42,965 bases of DNA from Ectopseudomonas mendocina (lineage in GTDB: Bacteria > Pseudomonadota > Gammaproteobacteria > Pseudomonadales > Pseudomonadaceae): contig NZ_VRYE01000042.1 in NCBI RefSeq assembly GCF_008041835.1, forward strand, positions 1 through 42,965. Reading direction: 5' to 3'. The position numbers and the translations under genes are program-made. This document shows, piece by piece, positions 36,001 through 42,965 of this stretch (its first letter is position 1; every line of letters starts with the position of its first letter). The notes below the pieces were generated by a model. That model made no database searches, was not told the origin of the DNA, and worked only from the letters and a program-made list of their open reading frames with translations.

Positions 36001-38328
36001 GTGAGCGATAAACACAACAAGCGTGCACCTTTCCCCCAGCGTCGTCTGCTGGCCTCGGCCGTCAGCCTGGCTCTGCTATCCGGTTTCGCCGTGGCCCAGG
36101 AGTCGGCAGTCGAACTGGACGACATAACCGTTCAGGGGCAGCAGGACAAGGGCTTCAAGGTCGACAAGGCATCTTCGCCGAAACAAACCGCTGCACTGCT
36201 CGATACACCGCAGACGGTCAACGTCATTCCGGAAACCCTGTTCCGTCAGCAGAACGCCCGCACCCTGACCGATGTGCTGAAGAACACCCCCGGCATCAGC
36301 TTCAACGCCGGCGAAAACGGCTTTGCCAGCGGCACCAACAACTTCAGCCTGCGCGGTTTCGATACCAGCGGCAGCATTTTCGTCGATGGCGCGCGTGACA
36401 ACGGCAGCTATACCCGCGACGTGTTCAACGTCGAGCAGGTCGAGGTGTTCAAAGGCCCGGCGGCCGACAACGGCCGCGGTGGCGCCGGTGGCTATGTCAA
36501 CCAAGTGACCAAGACGCCGACGCTGGAAAGCTTTATCGCCGGTGGCGCCAGCTTCGGCTTCGATCAGTACGACTCCGAGCCGCGCCGCCGTGCCACGCTC
36601 GACACCAACCAGATCATCAACGACAGCAGCGCGTTTCGTCTCAACCTGCTGGTCGAGGACAGCGGTGTCGCGGGCCGTGAGCACGCCGAGAAGAACAGCT
36701 GGGGTATCGCCCCGTCGGTGGCCTTCGGTCTGGGCACCGACACTCGCGCCATCGTCGCTTACGAGCACGTCGAGATGAACGATCGCCCGGATCTGGGTGT
36801 GGCCGGTGTGACCCTGCGTGATCAGCTCAAGGGCGCCAATACGCCGTTCGATCCGTCGGTGTGGTCGGCCGATCGCGACAAGTACTTCGGCCTCAAGTCC
36901 GACTTCGACGACACCACCAGCGATGCGCTGCTGTTCCGCCTCGAACATGATTTGTCTGCTGGCGTCACCATCAGCAACCAGACGCGTCTGGCCCGCGTTG
37001 ATCGCCAGGCGCGTTACACCCATGTGCTGGATAACGACAACAACGCCAATGCTGCGCTGGTCAACGTACAGCGTCAGCAGTATGACCGCGTCAACACGTC
37101 GCTGAGCAACTTGACCAACCTCTCCACTCAGTTCGATACCGCCGGGCTGCGCCACAACCTGTCGGCTGGGCTCGAGCTGAGTCGCGAGAAGTCCGAGTCG
37201 CTGGGTTATCAATCGCAGACGCTGCCGGGGTTGGTCAACGTCTTCGACCCGGACTGGGAACGCAGCGTGCCGGCCGCCCTGGCCCCGCGTGATCGCACCA
37301 AAGTCGATGTGGATACGGCCGCGCTCTATGTCTACGACACCATCGAGATCAACCCGCAGTGGCAGGTGACCGGTGGTCTGCGCCTGGAGCAGTACCAGGC
37401 CAGCATCAGCAATAAGCGCCTGGCCGGCGGTGCCGCACCGGGTGACGACTTCGACGACACCGAACTGAGCCTCGGCGGCAAACTGGGCGTGGTCTACAAG
37501 CCGCTGCCCAACGGCAGCGTCTACGCGGCCTACGGTGTATCCACCCAACCGCCGGGTTCCTACCTGTCCAACTCGGATATCTCCCGTAGCGACCAGGGCT
37601 TGCCGGCGTTGATCAAGGGCGCCGATCCGGTGCGTGCGCACAACTACGAGATCGGTACCAAGTGGGACTTCTTCGACAGCCGCCTGTCGACCACTGCCGC
37701 GCTGTTCTACACGGTTAAGAAGAAGGTGGCGATCACGGGCTCGGATACACCCAATCCGGCTCCTGGCGAGACGACCTTGAAGGGGTATGGCGAGCAGGTT
37801 GTGAAGGGGCTGGAACTGGGTGTTAGCGGCAAGATTACGGATAACTGGGATGTTTTCGCGGGTATTGTGTTCATGGATAGTGAGCGTAAACACAGCGCGT
37901 ATTTGGATCGAGTTAGGCGTAATGCCAATACCAACGCATCTGGAGTAAATGAGGACTATGGTTCGGCCTCGCGCACCGACGGTGACGAGCTGGCCTTCAC
38001 GCCCAAGGTCTCCGGCAACCTGTGGACGACCTACCGCCTGCCCGTCGGCCTGACCCTGGGCCTGGGCGCCCAGCACGTCGGTTCGACCTACCTGGGGCGT
38101 CCGGATGACGTCGAGCGTATTGTCGCCAATGGTCGCTACGGGCGTGTGCCGAGCTACACCACCTTCGCCGCGATGGCCAGCTATGAGGTCAATGCCAATG
38201 TGGACGTGCGCCTGAACATCGACAACCTCACCAATGAGGAATACGTCAGCTCGGCCAACTGGCAGGGCCGCCGTGCATTGCTGGGTGACCCGCGTACCTT
38301 CACCCTGAGCACCAACTTCCGCTTCTAA
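36001..38328 (+). CDS. piuA: TonB-dependent siderophore receptor (PiuA/Fiu type)
   Basis: Outer-membrane beta-barrel importer, 775 residues from a GTG with GGAG 8 bases upstream. A signal peptide (RRLLASAVSLALLSGFAVAQ) precedes the plug domain, which begins VELDDITVQGQ, contains LLDTPQTVNVIPETLFRQQ and NTPGISFNAGENG, and the VEVFKGPAADNGRGGAGGYVN motif. The barrel ends in the typical aromatic terminus FTLSTNFRF. The next gene is piuC, the pairing seen for E. coli fiu-ybiX and P. aeruginosa piuA-piuC, which suggests catecholate-type ferric siderophores. Bases ~37725-37970 show a codon usage unlike the rest of the gene. Confidence 0.92.
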   Translation: MSDKHNKRAPFPQRRLLASAVSLALLSGFAVAQESAVELDDITVQGQQDKGFKVDKASSPKQTAALLDTPQTVNVIPETLFRQQNARTLTDVLKNTPGISFNAGENGFASGTNNFSLRGFDTSGSIFVDGARDNGSYTRDVFNVEQVEVFKGPAADNGRGGAGGYVNQVTKTPTLESFIAGGASFGFDQYDSEPRRRATLDTNQIINDSSAFRLNLLVEDSGVAGREHAEKNSWGIAPSVAFGLGTDTRAIVAYEHVEMNDRPDLGVAGVTLRDQLKGANTPFDPSVWSADRDKYFGLKSDFDDTTSDALLFRLEHDLSAGVTISNQTRLARVDRQARYTHVLDNDNNANAALVNVQRQQYDRVNTSLSNLTNLSTQFDTAGLRHNLSAGLELSREKSESLGYQSQTLPGLVNVFDPDWERSVPAALAPRDRTKVDVDTAALYVYDTIEINPQWQVTGGLRLEQYQASISNKRLAGGAAPGDDFDDTELSLGGKLGVVYKPLPNGSVYAAYGVSTQPPGSYLSNSDISRSDQGLPALIKGADPVRAHNYEIGTKWDFFDSRLSTTAALFYTVKKKVAITGSDTPNPAPGETTLKGYGEQVVKGLELGVSGKITDNWDVFAGIVFMDSERKHSAYLDRVRRNANTNASGVNEDYGSASRTDGDELAFTPKVSGNLWTTYRLPVGLTLGLGAQHVGSTYLGRPDDVERIVANGRYGRVPSYTTFAAMASYEVNANVDVRLNIDNLTNEEYVSSANWQGRRALLGDPRTFTLSTNFRF

Positions 38329-38346
38329 GCACGCTTGAGTTGTACA

Positions 38347-38379
38347 ACGCCCCGATTGCAGCGCAGTCGGGGCGTTTTC
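38347..38379 (+). terminator. rho-independent terminator of piuA
   Basis: ACGCCCCGA (38347-38355) and TCGGGGCGT (38367-38375) form a perfect 9-bp stem with an 11-base loop, followed by TTTT. It separates piuA from piuC, so piuC may have its own promoter or depend on read-through. Confidence 0.88.
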
Positions 38380-38467
38380 GTTGGGTGGCAGCCGATCGGA
38401 CTTCTTTCCGAGTGCGGCTGCCCTTTAGAATCATTCGCAACGGCGCTTGCCCTGGAGAACCCCGAAC

Positions 38468-39136
38468 ATGATGCTGAGCATTCCCGACGTGCTGAATGCC
38501 GAACAGCTGCAGCAGTGCCGCACCGCGCTCGCCGGCGGCAACTGGCAGGATGGCCGGCTGACGGCTGGGCACCAGGCGGTGAACGTCAAGGCCAATCAGC
38601 AGCTCGCTCAGGATGATCCACTGACGCAGCAACTGGGCGATTTCATCCTGGCCTGCCTGGCCCAGCATCCGCGTTTCATGGCTGCCGCGTTACCGCTGAA
38701 AGTGGTACCGCCGCGCTTCAACCGCTATGCCGAGGGCGGCACCTACGGCGACCATATCGACAATGCGGTATTCAGCGTGCCGGGCACGCCGCATCGTATT
38801 CGTGCCGACCTGTCGGCCACCCTGTTCTTCAGCGAGCCGGACGAGTACGACGGCGGTGAACTGGTGGTGCAGGACCTGCGCATCAAACTGCCGGCCGGCC
38901 ATCTGGTTCTCTATTCCAGTGGCAGCCTGCATCGGGTCGAACCGGTGACCCGTGGTGCGCGTCTGGCCTCGTTCTTCTGGGTGCAGAGCCTGGTGCGCCA
39001 GGACGAGCAGCGCAGCGTGCTGCTGGAACTCGACGACAGCATCCAGGCGCTGCGCCAGCAGGTCCCGGACAGCCCCGAACTGATACGGCTGACGGGCATC
39101 TACCACAACCTGCTGCGGCAATGGACGCAGACCTGA
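38468..39136 (+). CDS. piuC: PiuC, Fe(II)/2-oxoglutarate-dependent PKHD-type hydroxylase
   Basis: 222-residue non-haem iron oxygenase of the PiuC/YbiX family. It starts [13 protein letters not shown], like E. coli YbiX; GGAG (38454-38457) lies upstream. The iron-binding facial triad is visible as H96-x-D98 (YGDHIDNAV) and H155 (SLHRVEPV), and R165 (TRGAR) would bind 2-oxoglutarate. The enzyme is expressed with siderophore receptors under iron limitation; its substrate is unknown. The gene overlaps the longest possible frame of the oxidase gene that follows. Confidence 0.94.
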   Translation: MMLSIPDVLNAEQLQQCRTALAGGNWQDGRLTAGHQAVNVKANQQLAQDDPLTQQLGDFILACLAQHPRFMAAALPLKVVPPRFNRYAEGGTYGDHIDNAVFSVPGTPHRIRADLSATLFFSEPDEYDGGELVVQDLRIKLPAGHLVLYSSGSLHRVEPVTRGARLASFFWVQSLVRQDEQRSVLLELDDSIQALRQQVPDSPELIRLTGIYHNLLRQWTQT

Positions 39137-39198
39137 GCGCTCGATCCATCGCCCTGATCGAACCTTGCCCTCTACGCACCGACCCGCCGAGAAACAGC

Positions 39199-40311
39199 AT
39201 GCCATTGCCCAAGCTGCAGCAGATTCCGCCGACCATCGCCGCCGTCGTCGACTACGAGCCCTATGCCCGCGAACGTATGAGCGAACAGGCCTGGGCCTAC
39301 CTGGCCGGCGGCGCGGCGGATGAGCTGACCCTGGTGGACAACCGGGCGGCGTTCGAGCGCCTGCGTCTGCGTAGCCGAGTGCTGCAAGACCTGAGCGCTG
39401 GCAATACGCGCCTGCGCCTGTTCGGTCAGGACTTCGATCATCCGATCTTTCTTGCACCGGTGGCCTACCAGAAGCTCGCCCATCCTGATGGTGAATTGGC
39501 CAGCGTGCTTGCGGCTTCAGCGTTGGGGGCCGGCATGGTGGTCAGCACTCAGGCCAGTGTCGAGCTGGAAGCCATCGCGGCGCAGGCGCAGGCACCGCTG
39601 TGGTTCCAGCTGTATATCCAGCCTGATCGCGAGTTCACTGCGGCCTTGATCCGCCGTGCAGAAAGCGCCGGCTACCAGGCGCTGGTGCTGACGGTGGATG
39701 CCCCGGTCAACGGCGTGCGCAATCGCGAGCAGCGCGCCGGCTTCGCCCTGCCGGCGGGCGTCGAGGCAGTCAATCTGCGTGGGATGCGGCCCTTGCAGGC
39801 GCAGGCTGACTCGCAGAACAGCAGTCTGCTCCTGGGCGGCCCACTGCTGGCCGCGGCGCCGACCTGGGCCGACCTCACCTGGCTGCGCGAGCAGACGCGT
39901 TTGCCCATTCTGCTCAAGGGCGTCATGAGCGGCGTCGATGCCGAACAGGCGCTGGCGGCGGGCGTGGATGGCCTGATTGTCTCCAACCATGGCGGGCGTA
40001 CGATGGACGGCCTGCCGGCTACCATCGACGTGCTGCCCGAAATCGCCGCTGCTGTGCAAGGACGGATGCCACTGTTGCTCGATGGTGGCATTCGCCGTGG
40101 CAGCGATATCCTCAAGGCGCTGGCATTGGGAGCGGATGCCGTGCTGGTTGGCAGGCCCTACGTCTTTGGCTTGGCAGCGGCCGGTGCGGTCGGGGTAGCG
40201 CACGTGCTGCAGCTGCTGCGCGCGGAGCTGGAGGTGGCCATGGCCCTGACCGGTTGCGCCGACCTGGCCAGCATCGGGCCGGATGTGATCTGGCGTTCGA
40301 CGCTACCCTAG
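39199..40311 (+). CDS. FMN-dependent alpha-hydroxy-acid oxidase/dehydrogenase
   Basis: 370-residue TIM-barrel flavoenzyme of the lactate oxidase / glycolate oxidase family. The N-terminus (AVVDYEPYARERMSEQAWAYLAGGAADELTLVDN) is typical, with FMN-contacting PVAYQKLAHPDGE, FQLYIQPD, LTVDAPVNGVRNRE, a core lysine LPILLKGV, catalytic H264 in VSNHGGRTMDG, and phosphate-binding LLLDGGIRRGSDILKALALGADAVLVGRP. It would oxidise a 2-hydroxy acid such as lactate; the exact substrate and electron acceptor are unclear. The start at 39199 matches the family N-terminus; a start at 39121 would overlap piuC by 16 bases. No terminator separates it from piuC, so the two probably share a transcript. Confidence 0.9.
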   Translation: MPLPKLQQIPPTIAAVVDYEPYARERMSEQAWAYLAGGAADELTLVDNRAAFERLRLRSRVLQDLSAGNTRLRLFGQDFDHPIFLAPVAYQKLAHPDGELASVLAASALGAGMVVSTQASVELEAIAAQAQAPLWFQLYIQPDREFTAALIRRAESAGYQALVLTVDAPVNGVRNREQRAGFALPAGVEAVNLRGMRPLQAQADSQNSSLLLGGPLLAAAPTWADLTWLREQTRLPILLKGVMSGVDAEQALAAGVDGLIVSNHGGRTMDGLPATIDVLPEIAAAVQGRMPLLLDGGIRRGSDILKALALGADAVLVGRPYVFGLAAAGAVGVAHVLQLLRAELEVAMALTGCADLASIGPDVIWRSTLP

Positions 40312-40514
40312 GCCGCCTGCCATCGGCCAGCAGGACCGCCGCCAACCCCTGGGGCATGGATCCTGTGCGCAACATGCGCGTAAGCGTGCAAGGTTGTTGC
40401 TGATTATTTCATGCGGATGATATAGATTTGCATTTAGCTGCAGGCCGCTTCGCCGTGCCTGCGCGACCCGCTGCTCGTGACTCCCGGATATCAAGGGAAA
40501 CGTCCGAGTATTTA

Positions 40515-40529
40515 TGTAAATAATTATCA
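40515..40529 (+). promoter_or_regulatory. Fur box upstream of the second TonB receptor
   Basis: TGTAAATAATTATCA matches 13 of 15 positions of the Fur 7-1-7 consensus TGATAATNATTATCA and lies about 25 bases before the ATG at 40554. It is the best Fur-like match in the window. Confidence 0.75.
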
Positions 40530-40553
40530 ATAGTCTAAGATAGAAATTATCAA

Positions 40554-42749
40554 ATGCGCACCAAGAACTGCCAACGCTCCCTGCCTTCCAAGCGCCTGCT
40601 GGCCACTGCCGTCGGTCTTGCGGTCGCCTCGCTGACCCTGCCCGCTCTGGCTGACGACGCCGTGCAGCTGGACAATCTGACCGTCAAGGCAAAGAGGGAC
40701 AGCGGCTACAAGACGGAGAGCTCCGCATCGGCCAAGTACGTCAAACCGCTGCTCGATACGCCGCAGACCATCAATGTGGTGCCGGCCGAGGTGATTCGTG
40801 AGCAGCAGGCGCTGAGCCTGCGTCAGGTGCTGTCCAACGTCTCCGGCATCACCTTCAACGCCGGGGAGGGCGGTGGCGGCTCGGGTGACAGCATCAACAT
40901 CCGAGGTTTCTCCGCCAACGCCAACCTGCAGATCGACGGCCTGCGCGACAGCGCCCAGACCAGCCGCACCGATACCTTCAATATCGAGCAGGTCGAGGTC
41001 ATCAAGGGCCCCAATTCGGTATTCGGGGGCGCAGGTACCACGGGCGGCAGCATCAACATCATCAGCAAGCAGCCGCTGCAGCGAGACTTCACCGAAATCG
41101 GCGCCGGCCTCGGCACCGACAACTACCACCGCCTGACCCTGGACACCAACCAGACCCTCGATGGCGTGGGTGTCGGCAGCGCCGTGCGCCTGAACCTGAT
41201 GGCGCACGAGAACGATGTCCCCGGACGTGACCAGATCGACCGTGAGCGCTGGGGCATCGCGCCTTCGCTGGCGCTGGGCCTGAGCGAGGCGACTCGCCTG
41301 ACCCTGAGCTATTTCCACCAGAGCGATGACAATCTGCCCGACTACGGCGTGCCCGCGCTGGATGGCAAGAAGCTGGCTGGCGTCAGCCGCGAGGATTACT
41401 TCGGCTGGAAGAACCTGGACAAGGAGCGCATCGAGCAGGACGCGTTCACCGTCAACCTCGAGCACGACATCAACGACGCGCTGCGTCTGCAGAACCTGAC
41501 CCGTTACAGCCGTGTGGATCGCGAGACGGTGGTTTCCGCGTCGCATGTGAACCTGACCGGCGTGCCGGCGGGTAATTATCGTCCGGCCGGCCCGCAGGGT
41601 TATGGGCGTGACGTCACCACCGAAATGTGGATCAACCAGACCAACCTGCGCGCCAGCTTCGACACATCCGGGCTGGCCCACGAGCTGGTCACCGGTGTCG
41701 AGGTGTCGCGCGAGAATCTCGACCTCAAGACCTACAATCATGGCCTGGGCAATGCCGTGTATCCGGGCAGCGGTTACGACCTGTCCAACCCGCTCGGTCG
41801 CTGGAACGGCCCGATCAACAAGACCACCACCGGTTACACCGAGAACCAGCTGGATAACCGTGCGCTGTACGTGTTCGACAGCATTGCACTGAGCCCGCAG
41901 TGGGACCTGAACCTGGGGCTGCGTTATGACTGGTTCGATGCCGAGAGCGAGTCCTTCTCCGCCAGTCATGTGCGCACCGGCCGCTTCACCTCCACCGATG
42001 AAGAGCTCAGCAGCCGTGCCGGCCTGGTCTACAAGCCGGCCGAAAATGGCCGCATCTACGTCGCCTGGGGCACCTCCTTCAACCCCTCGGCGGAGAACGT
42101 CGCTTCCAACGGCGGTGGCTTGAATGCTTCGACCCAGAGCCTCAATCCCGAGAAGAACGAGACCTGGGAGCTGGGCACCAAGTGGGAGTTGTTCGACGGC
42201 CGCCTGATGCTCGATGGCGCGCTGTTCCGCGTCGACAAGACCGATGCGCGCGAGCAGCTGGTCGATGGCAGCTATATCCTGGCGGGCGAGCAGCGCGTGC
42301 AGGGTGTCGAGCTGGGGGCCACCGGCAAGCTGAGCGAGCGCTGGGACGTCTACGCCAACTACACCTTCCTCGACAGCGAGACCCTCAAGTCCACTATCGA
42401 CCCGAAGCGCGAGGGTCAGGCGCTGGGCAACACCCCGCCGCACTCGTTCAACCTGTGGACCACCTACGAGGTCGCTCAGGGCTGGACGCTGGGTTATGGC
42501 GCCCGTTACGTCAGCGAGCGTAATGTCAGCTCCAGTGGCAGCGCCAAGCTTGATGCTTACTGGCTGCACAACGCCATGGTCGGCTATGCGATCAATGAAA
42601 ACCTGGATCTGCAACTGAACCTCAACAATCTGTTCGATGAGGATTATGTCGAGCGCGTACGCCAGACTCCCGGCACCTCGGCACGTTCGTCTGCTATCGA
42701 ATACGGCGATGGTCGCTCGGCCATTCTGTCGGCGACCTACAGCTTCTGA
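40554..42749 (+). CDS. TonB-dependent siderophore receptor (second, Fiu/PiuA-like)
   Basis: 731-residue outer-membrane receptor. Signal peptide: SKRLLATAVGLAVASLTLPALA. The plug domain begins VQLDNLTVKAKRDSG, includes LLDTPQTINVVPAEVIREQ and NVSGITFNAGEGGGGSG, and the IEQVEVIKGPNSVFGGAGTTGGSINI motif. The barrel ends SAILSATYSF, a proper aromatic C-terminus. The plug shares several words with piuA (LLDTPQT, GI(S/T)FNAGE), so they are related receptors, but the barrels differ widely and ligands may differ. A Fur box lies just upstream, and a terminator followed directly by a group II intron lies downstream. Ligand unknown. Confidence 0.92.
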   Translation: MRTKNCQRSLPSKRLLATAVGLAVASLTLPALADDAVQLDNLTVKAKRDSGYKTESSASAKYVKPLLDTPQTINVVPAEVIREQQALSLRQVLSNVSGITFNAGEGGGGSGDSINIRGFSANANLQIDGLRDSAQTSRTDTFNIEQVEVIKGPNSVFGGAGTTGGSINIISKQPLQRDFTEIGAGLGTDNYHRLTLDTNQTLDGVGVGSAVRLNLMAHENDVPGRDQIDRERWGIAPSLALGLSEATRLTLSYFHQSDDNLPDYGVPALDGKKLAGVSREDYFGWKNLDKERIEQDAFTVNLEHDINDALRLQNLTRYSRVDRETVVSASHVNLTGVPAGNYRPAGPQGYGRDVTTEMWINQTNLRASFDTSGLAHELVTGVEVSRENLDLKTYNHGLGNAVYPGSGYDLSNPLGRWNGPINKTTTGYTENQLDNRALYVFDSIALSPQWDLNLGLRYDWFDAESESFSASHVRTGRFTSTDEELSSRAGLVYKPAENGRIYVAWGTSFNPSAENVASNGGGLNASTQSLNPEKNETWELGTKWELFDGRLMLDGALFRVDKTDAREQLVDGSYILAGEQRVQGVELGATGKLSERWDVYANYTFLDSETLKSTIDPKREGQALGNTPPHSFNLWTTYEVAQGWTLGYGARYVSERNVSSSGSAKLDAYWLHNAMVGYAINENLDLQLNLNNLFDEDYVERVRQTPGTSARSSAIEYGDGRSAILSATYSF

Positions 42750-42778
42750 GGCTTGGGTCGTCACACATTGCAGTAGCA

Positions 42779-42806
42779 ACGCCCTGACTGGTTCGGGGCG
42801 TTTTTG
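42779..42806 (+). terminator. rho-independent terminator of the second TonB receptor gene
   Basis: ACGCCC and GGGCGT arms enclose TGACTGGTTCG and are followed by TTTTTG; the T run ends at the first base of the intron. Confidence 0.8.
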
Positions 42807-42965
42807 GTGCGCCCGGCACGGGCGCACTCCTGGAGGTGCAAGTCCTCCCGTGAGCTGGCCACAGCGAACGAAGCGAAGCGCAACTGCGGAAGTGTGACCG
42901 ACCGTGGGGAGGAAGCGTGGAGCGTAAACCGTGAGCCGATGAACAAGAATCGGATACGAGGCACT
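42807..42965 (+). ncRNA. 5' part of a group II intron (truncated by the window end)
   Basis: The sequence starts with GTGCG, the group II intron 5' consensus. It continues with a GTGCGCCC/GGGCGCAC stem, a GGAGG-TGCAAGT-CCTCC stem, and the domain I stretch with GCGAACGAAGCGAAGCGCAA, then GTGGAGCG, CCGTGAGCCGATG and GAATCGGATACGAGGC, words familiar from proteobacterial group II introns whose domain IV encodes a reverse transcriptase/maturase. The intron-encoded protein would lie beyond the window. Insertion immediately after a transcription terminator is typical of class C introns. Identification rests on recalled consensus, not on a covariance search. Confidence 0.78.

Noticed and set aside
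36076..38076. A 666-codon open frame on the minus strand inside piuA
   Set aside because: Antisense of a clear TonB receptor gene; long shadow frames are expected in GC-rich coding DNA.
40527..42827. A 766-codon open frame on the minus strand opposite the second receptor
   Set aside because: Antisense shadow; the plus-strand frame has a signal peptide, plug and barrel motifs and a proper C-terminus.

Overview
The window looks like the chromosome of a gamma-proteobacterial Pseudomonas, probably of the mendocina/oleovorans/alcaliphila group. The reasons are GC-rich coding, the gene order pilD-pilC-pilB / pilA ... nadC - DUF1631 - ampD - ampE - MCP (recalled from P. aeruginosa PAO1), a Pseudomonas-type three-domain FruB, and many short palindromic REP-like sequences of the kind common in this genus. 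Species placement is an inference from gene order and protein likeness; no search was run.

Layout. 1-4700: type IV pilus locus, with pilB-pilC-pilD on the minus strand and the major pilin pilA divergent behind a sigma-54 promoter. 4701-10889: a variable island between pilA and nadC. It holds almost only toxin-antitoxin type modules: a hicB with a hicA that has lost its start, a MntA-HepT pair, a Phd/VapB-VapC pair, and a second HEPN-MNT pair in the reverse gene order. These are embedded in repeats, including two tandem arrays of a ~184-bp unit and a truncated second copy of the nadC 3' end. 10890-18632: conserved block nadC (minus), DUF1631 gene (frameshifted here), ampD, ampE and a methyl-accepting chemotaxis protein. 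18877-26435: tatD-like hydrolase and fruR (minus), diverging from the fruB-fruK-fruA fructose PTS operon with a Cra/FruR operator between. 26551-28731: a large membrane protein of unknown function with one EF-hand loop. 28889-31328: sirtuin deacylase cobB and release factor prfC (minus). 31559-42749: an iron-uptake region, with a PepSY-flavodoxin-reductase (piuB type), ornithine decarboxylase speC, TonB receptor piuA, Fe(II)/2OG oxygenase piuC, an FMN-dependent alpha-hydroxy-acid oxidase and a second TonB receptor. Fur-like boxes lie before the reductase and the second receptor, with a weaker one before piuA. 42807-42965: the 5' end of a group II intron inserted directly after the terminator of the last receptor gene and cut by the window edge.

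How the genes work together. PilB powers, PilC anchors and PilD matures the pilin PilA. AmpD/AmpE link peptidoglycan recycling to beta-lactamase control. FruB and FruA import and phosphorylate fructose to fructose-1-phosphate; FruK converts this to fructose-1,6-bisphosphate; FruR senses fructose-1-phosphate. The piu genes form an iron-starvation set: outer-membrane siderophore receptors, an inner-membrane ferric reductase candidate and an Fe(II)/2OG enzyme.

The most notable parts are the repeat-rich TA island (with a diverged nadC 3' fragment and a hicA whose start has been replaced by repeat sequence), the single-base frameshift in the DUF1631 gene, a stretch of different codon usage inside piuA, and the intron sitting on a terminator. 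No tRNA, rRNA, CRISPR array or insertion-sequence transposase was recognised.
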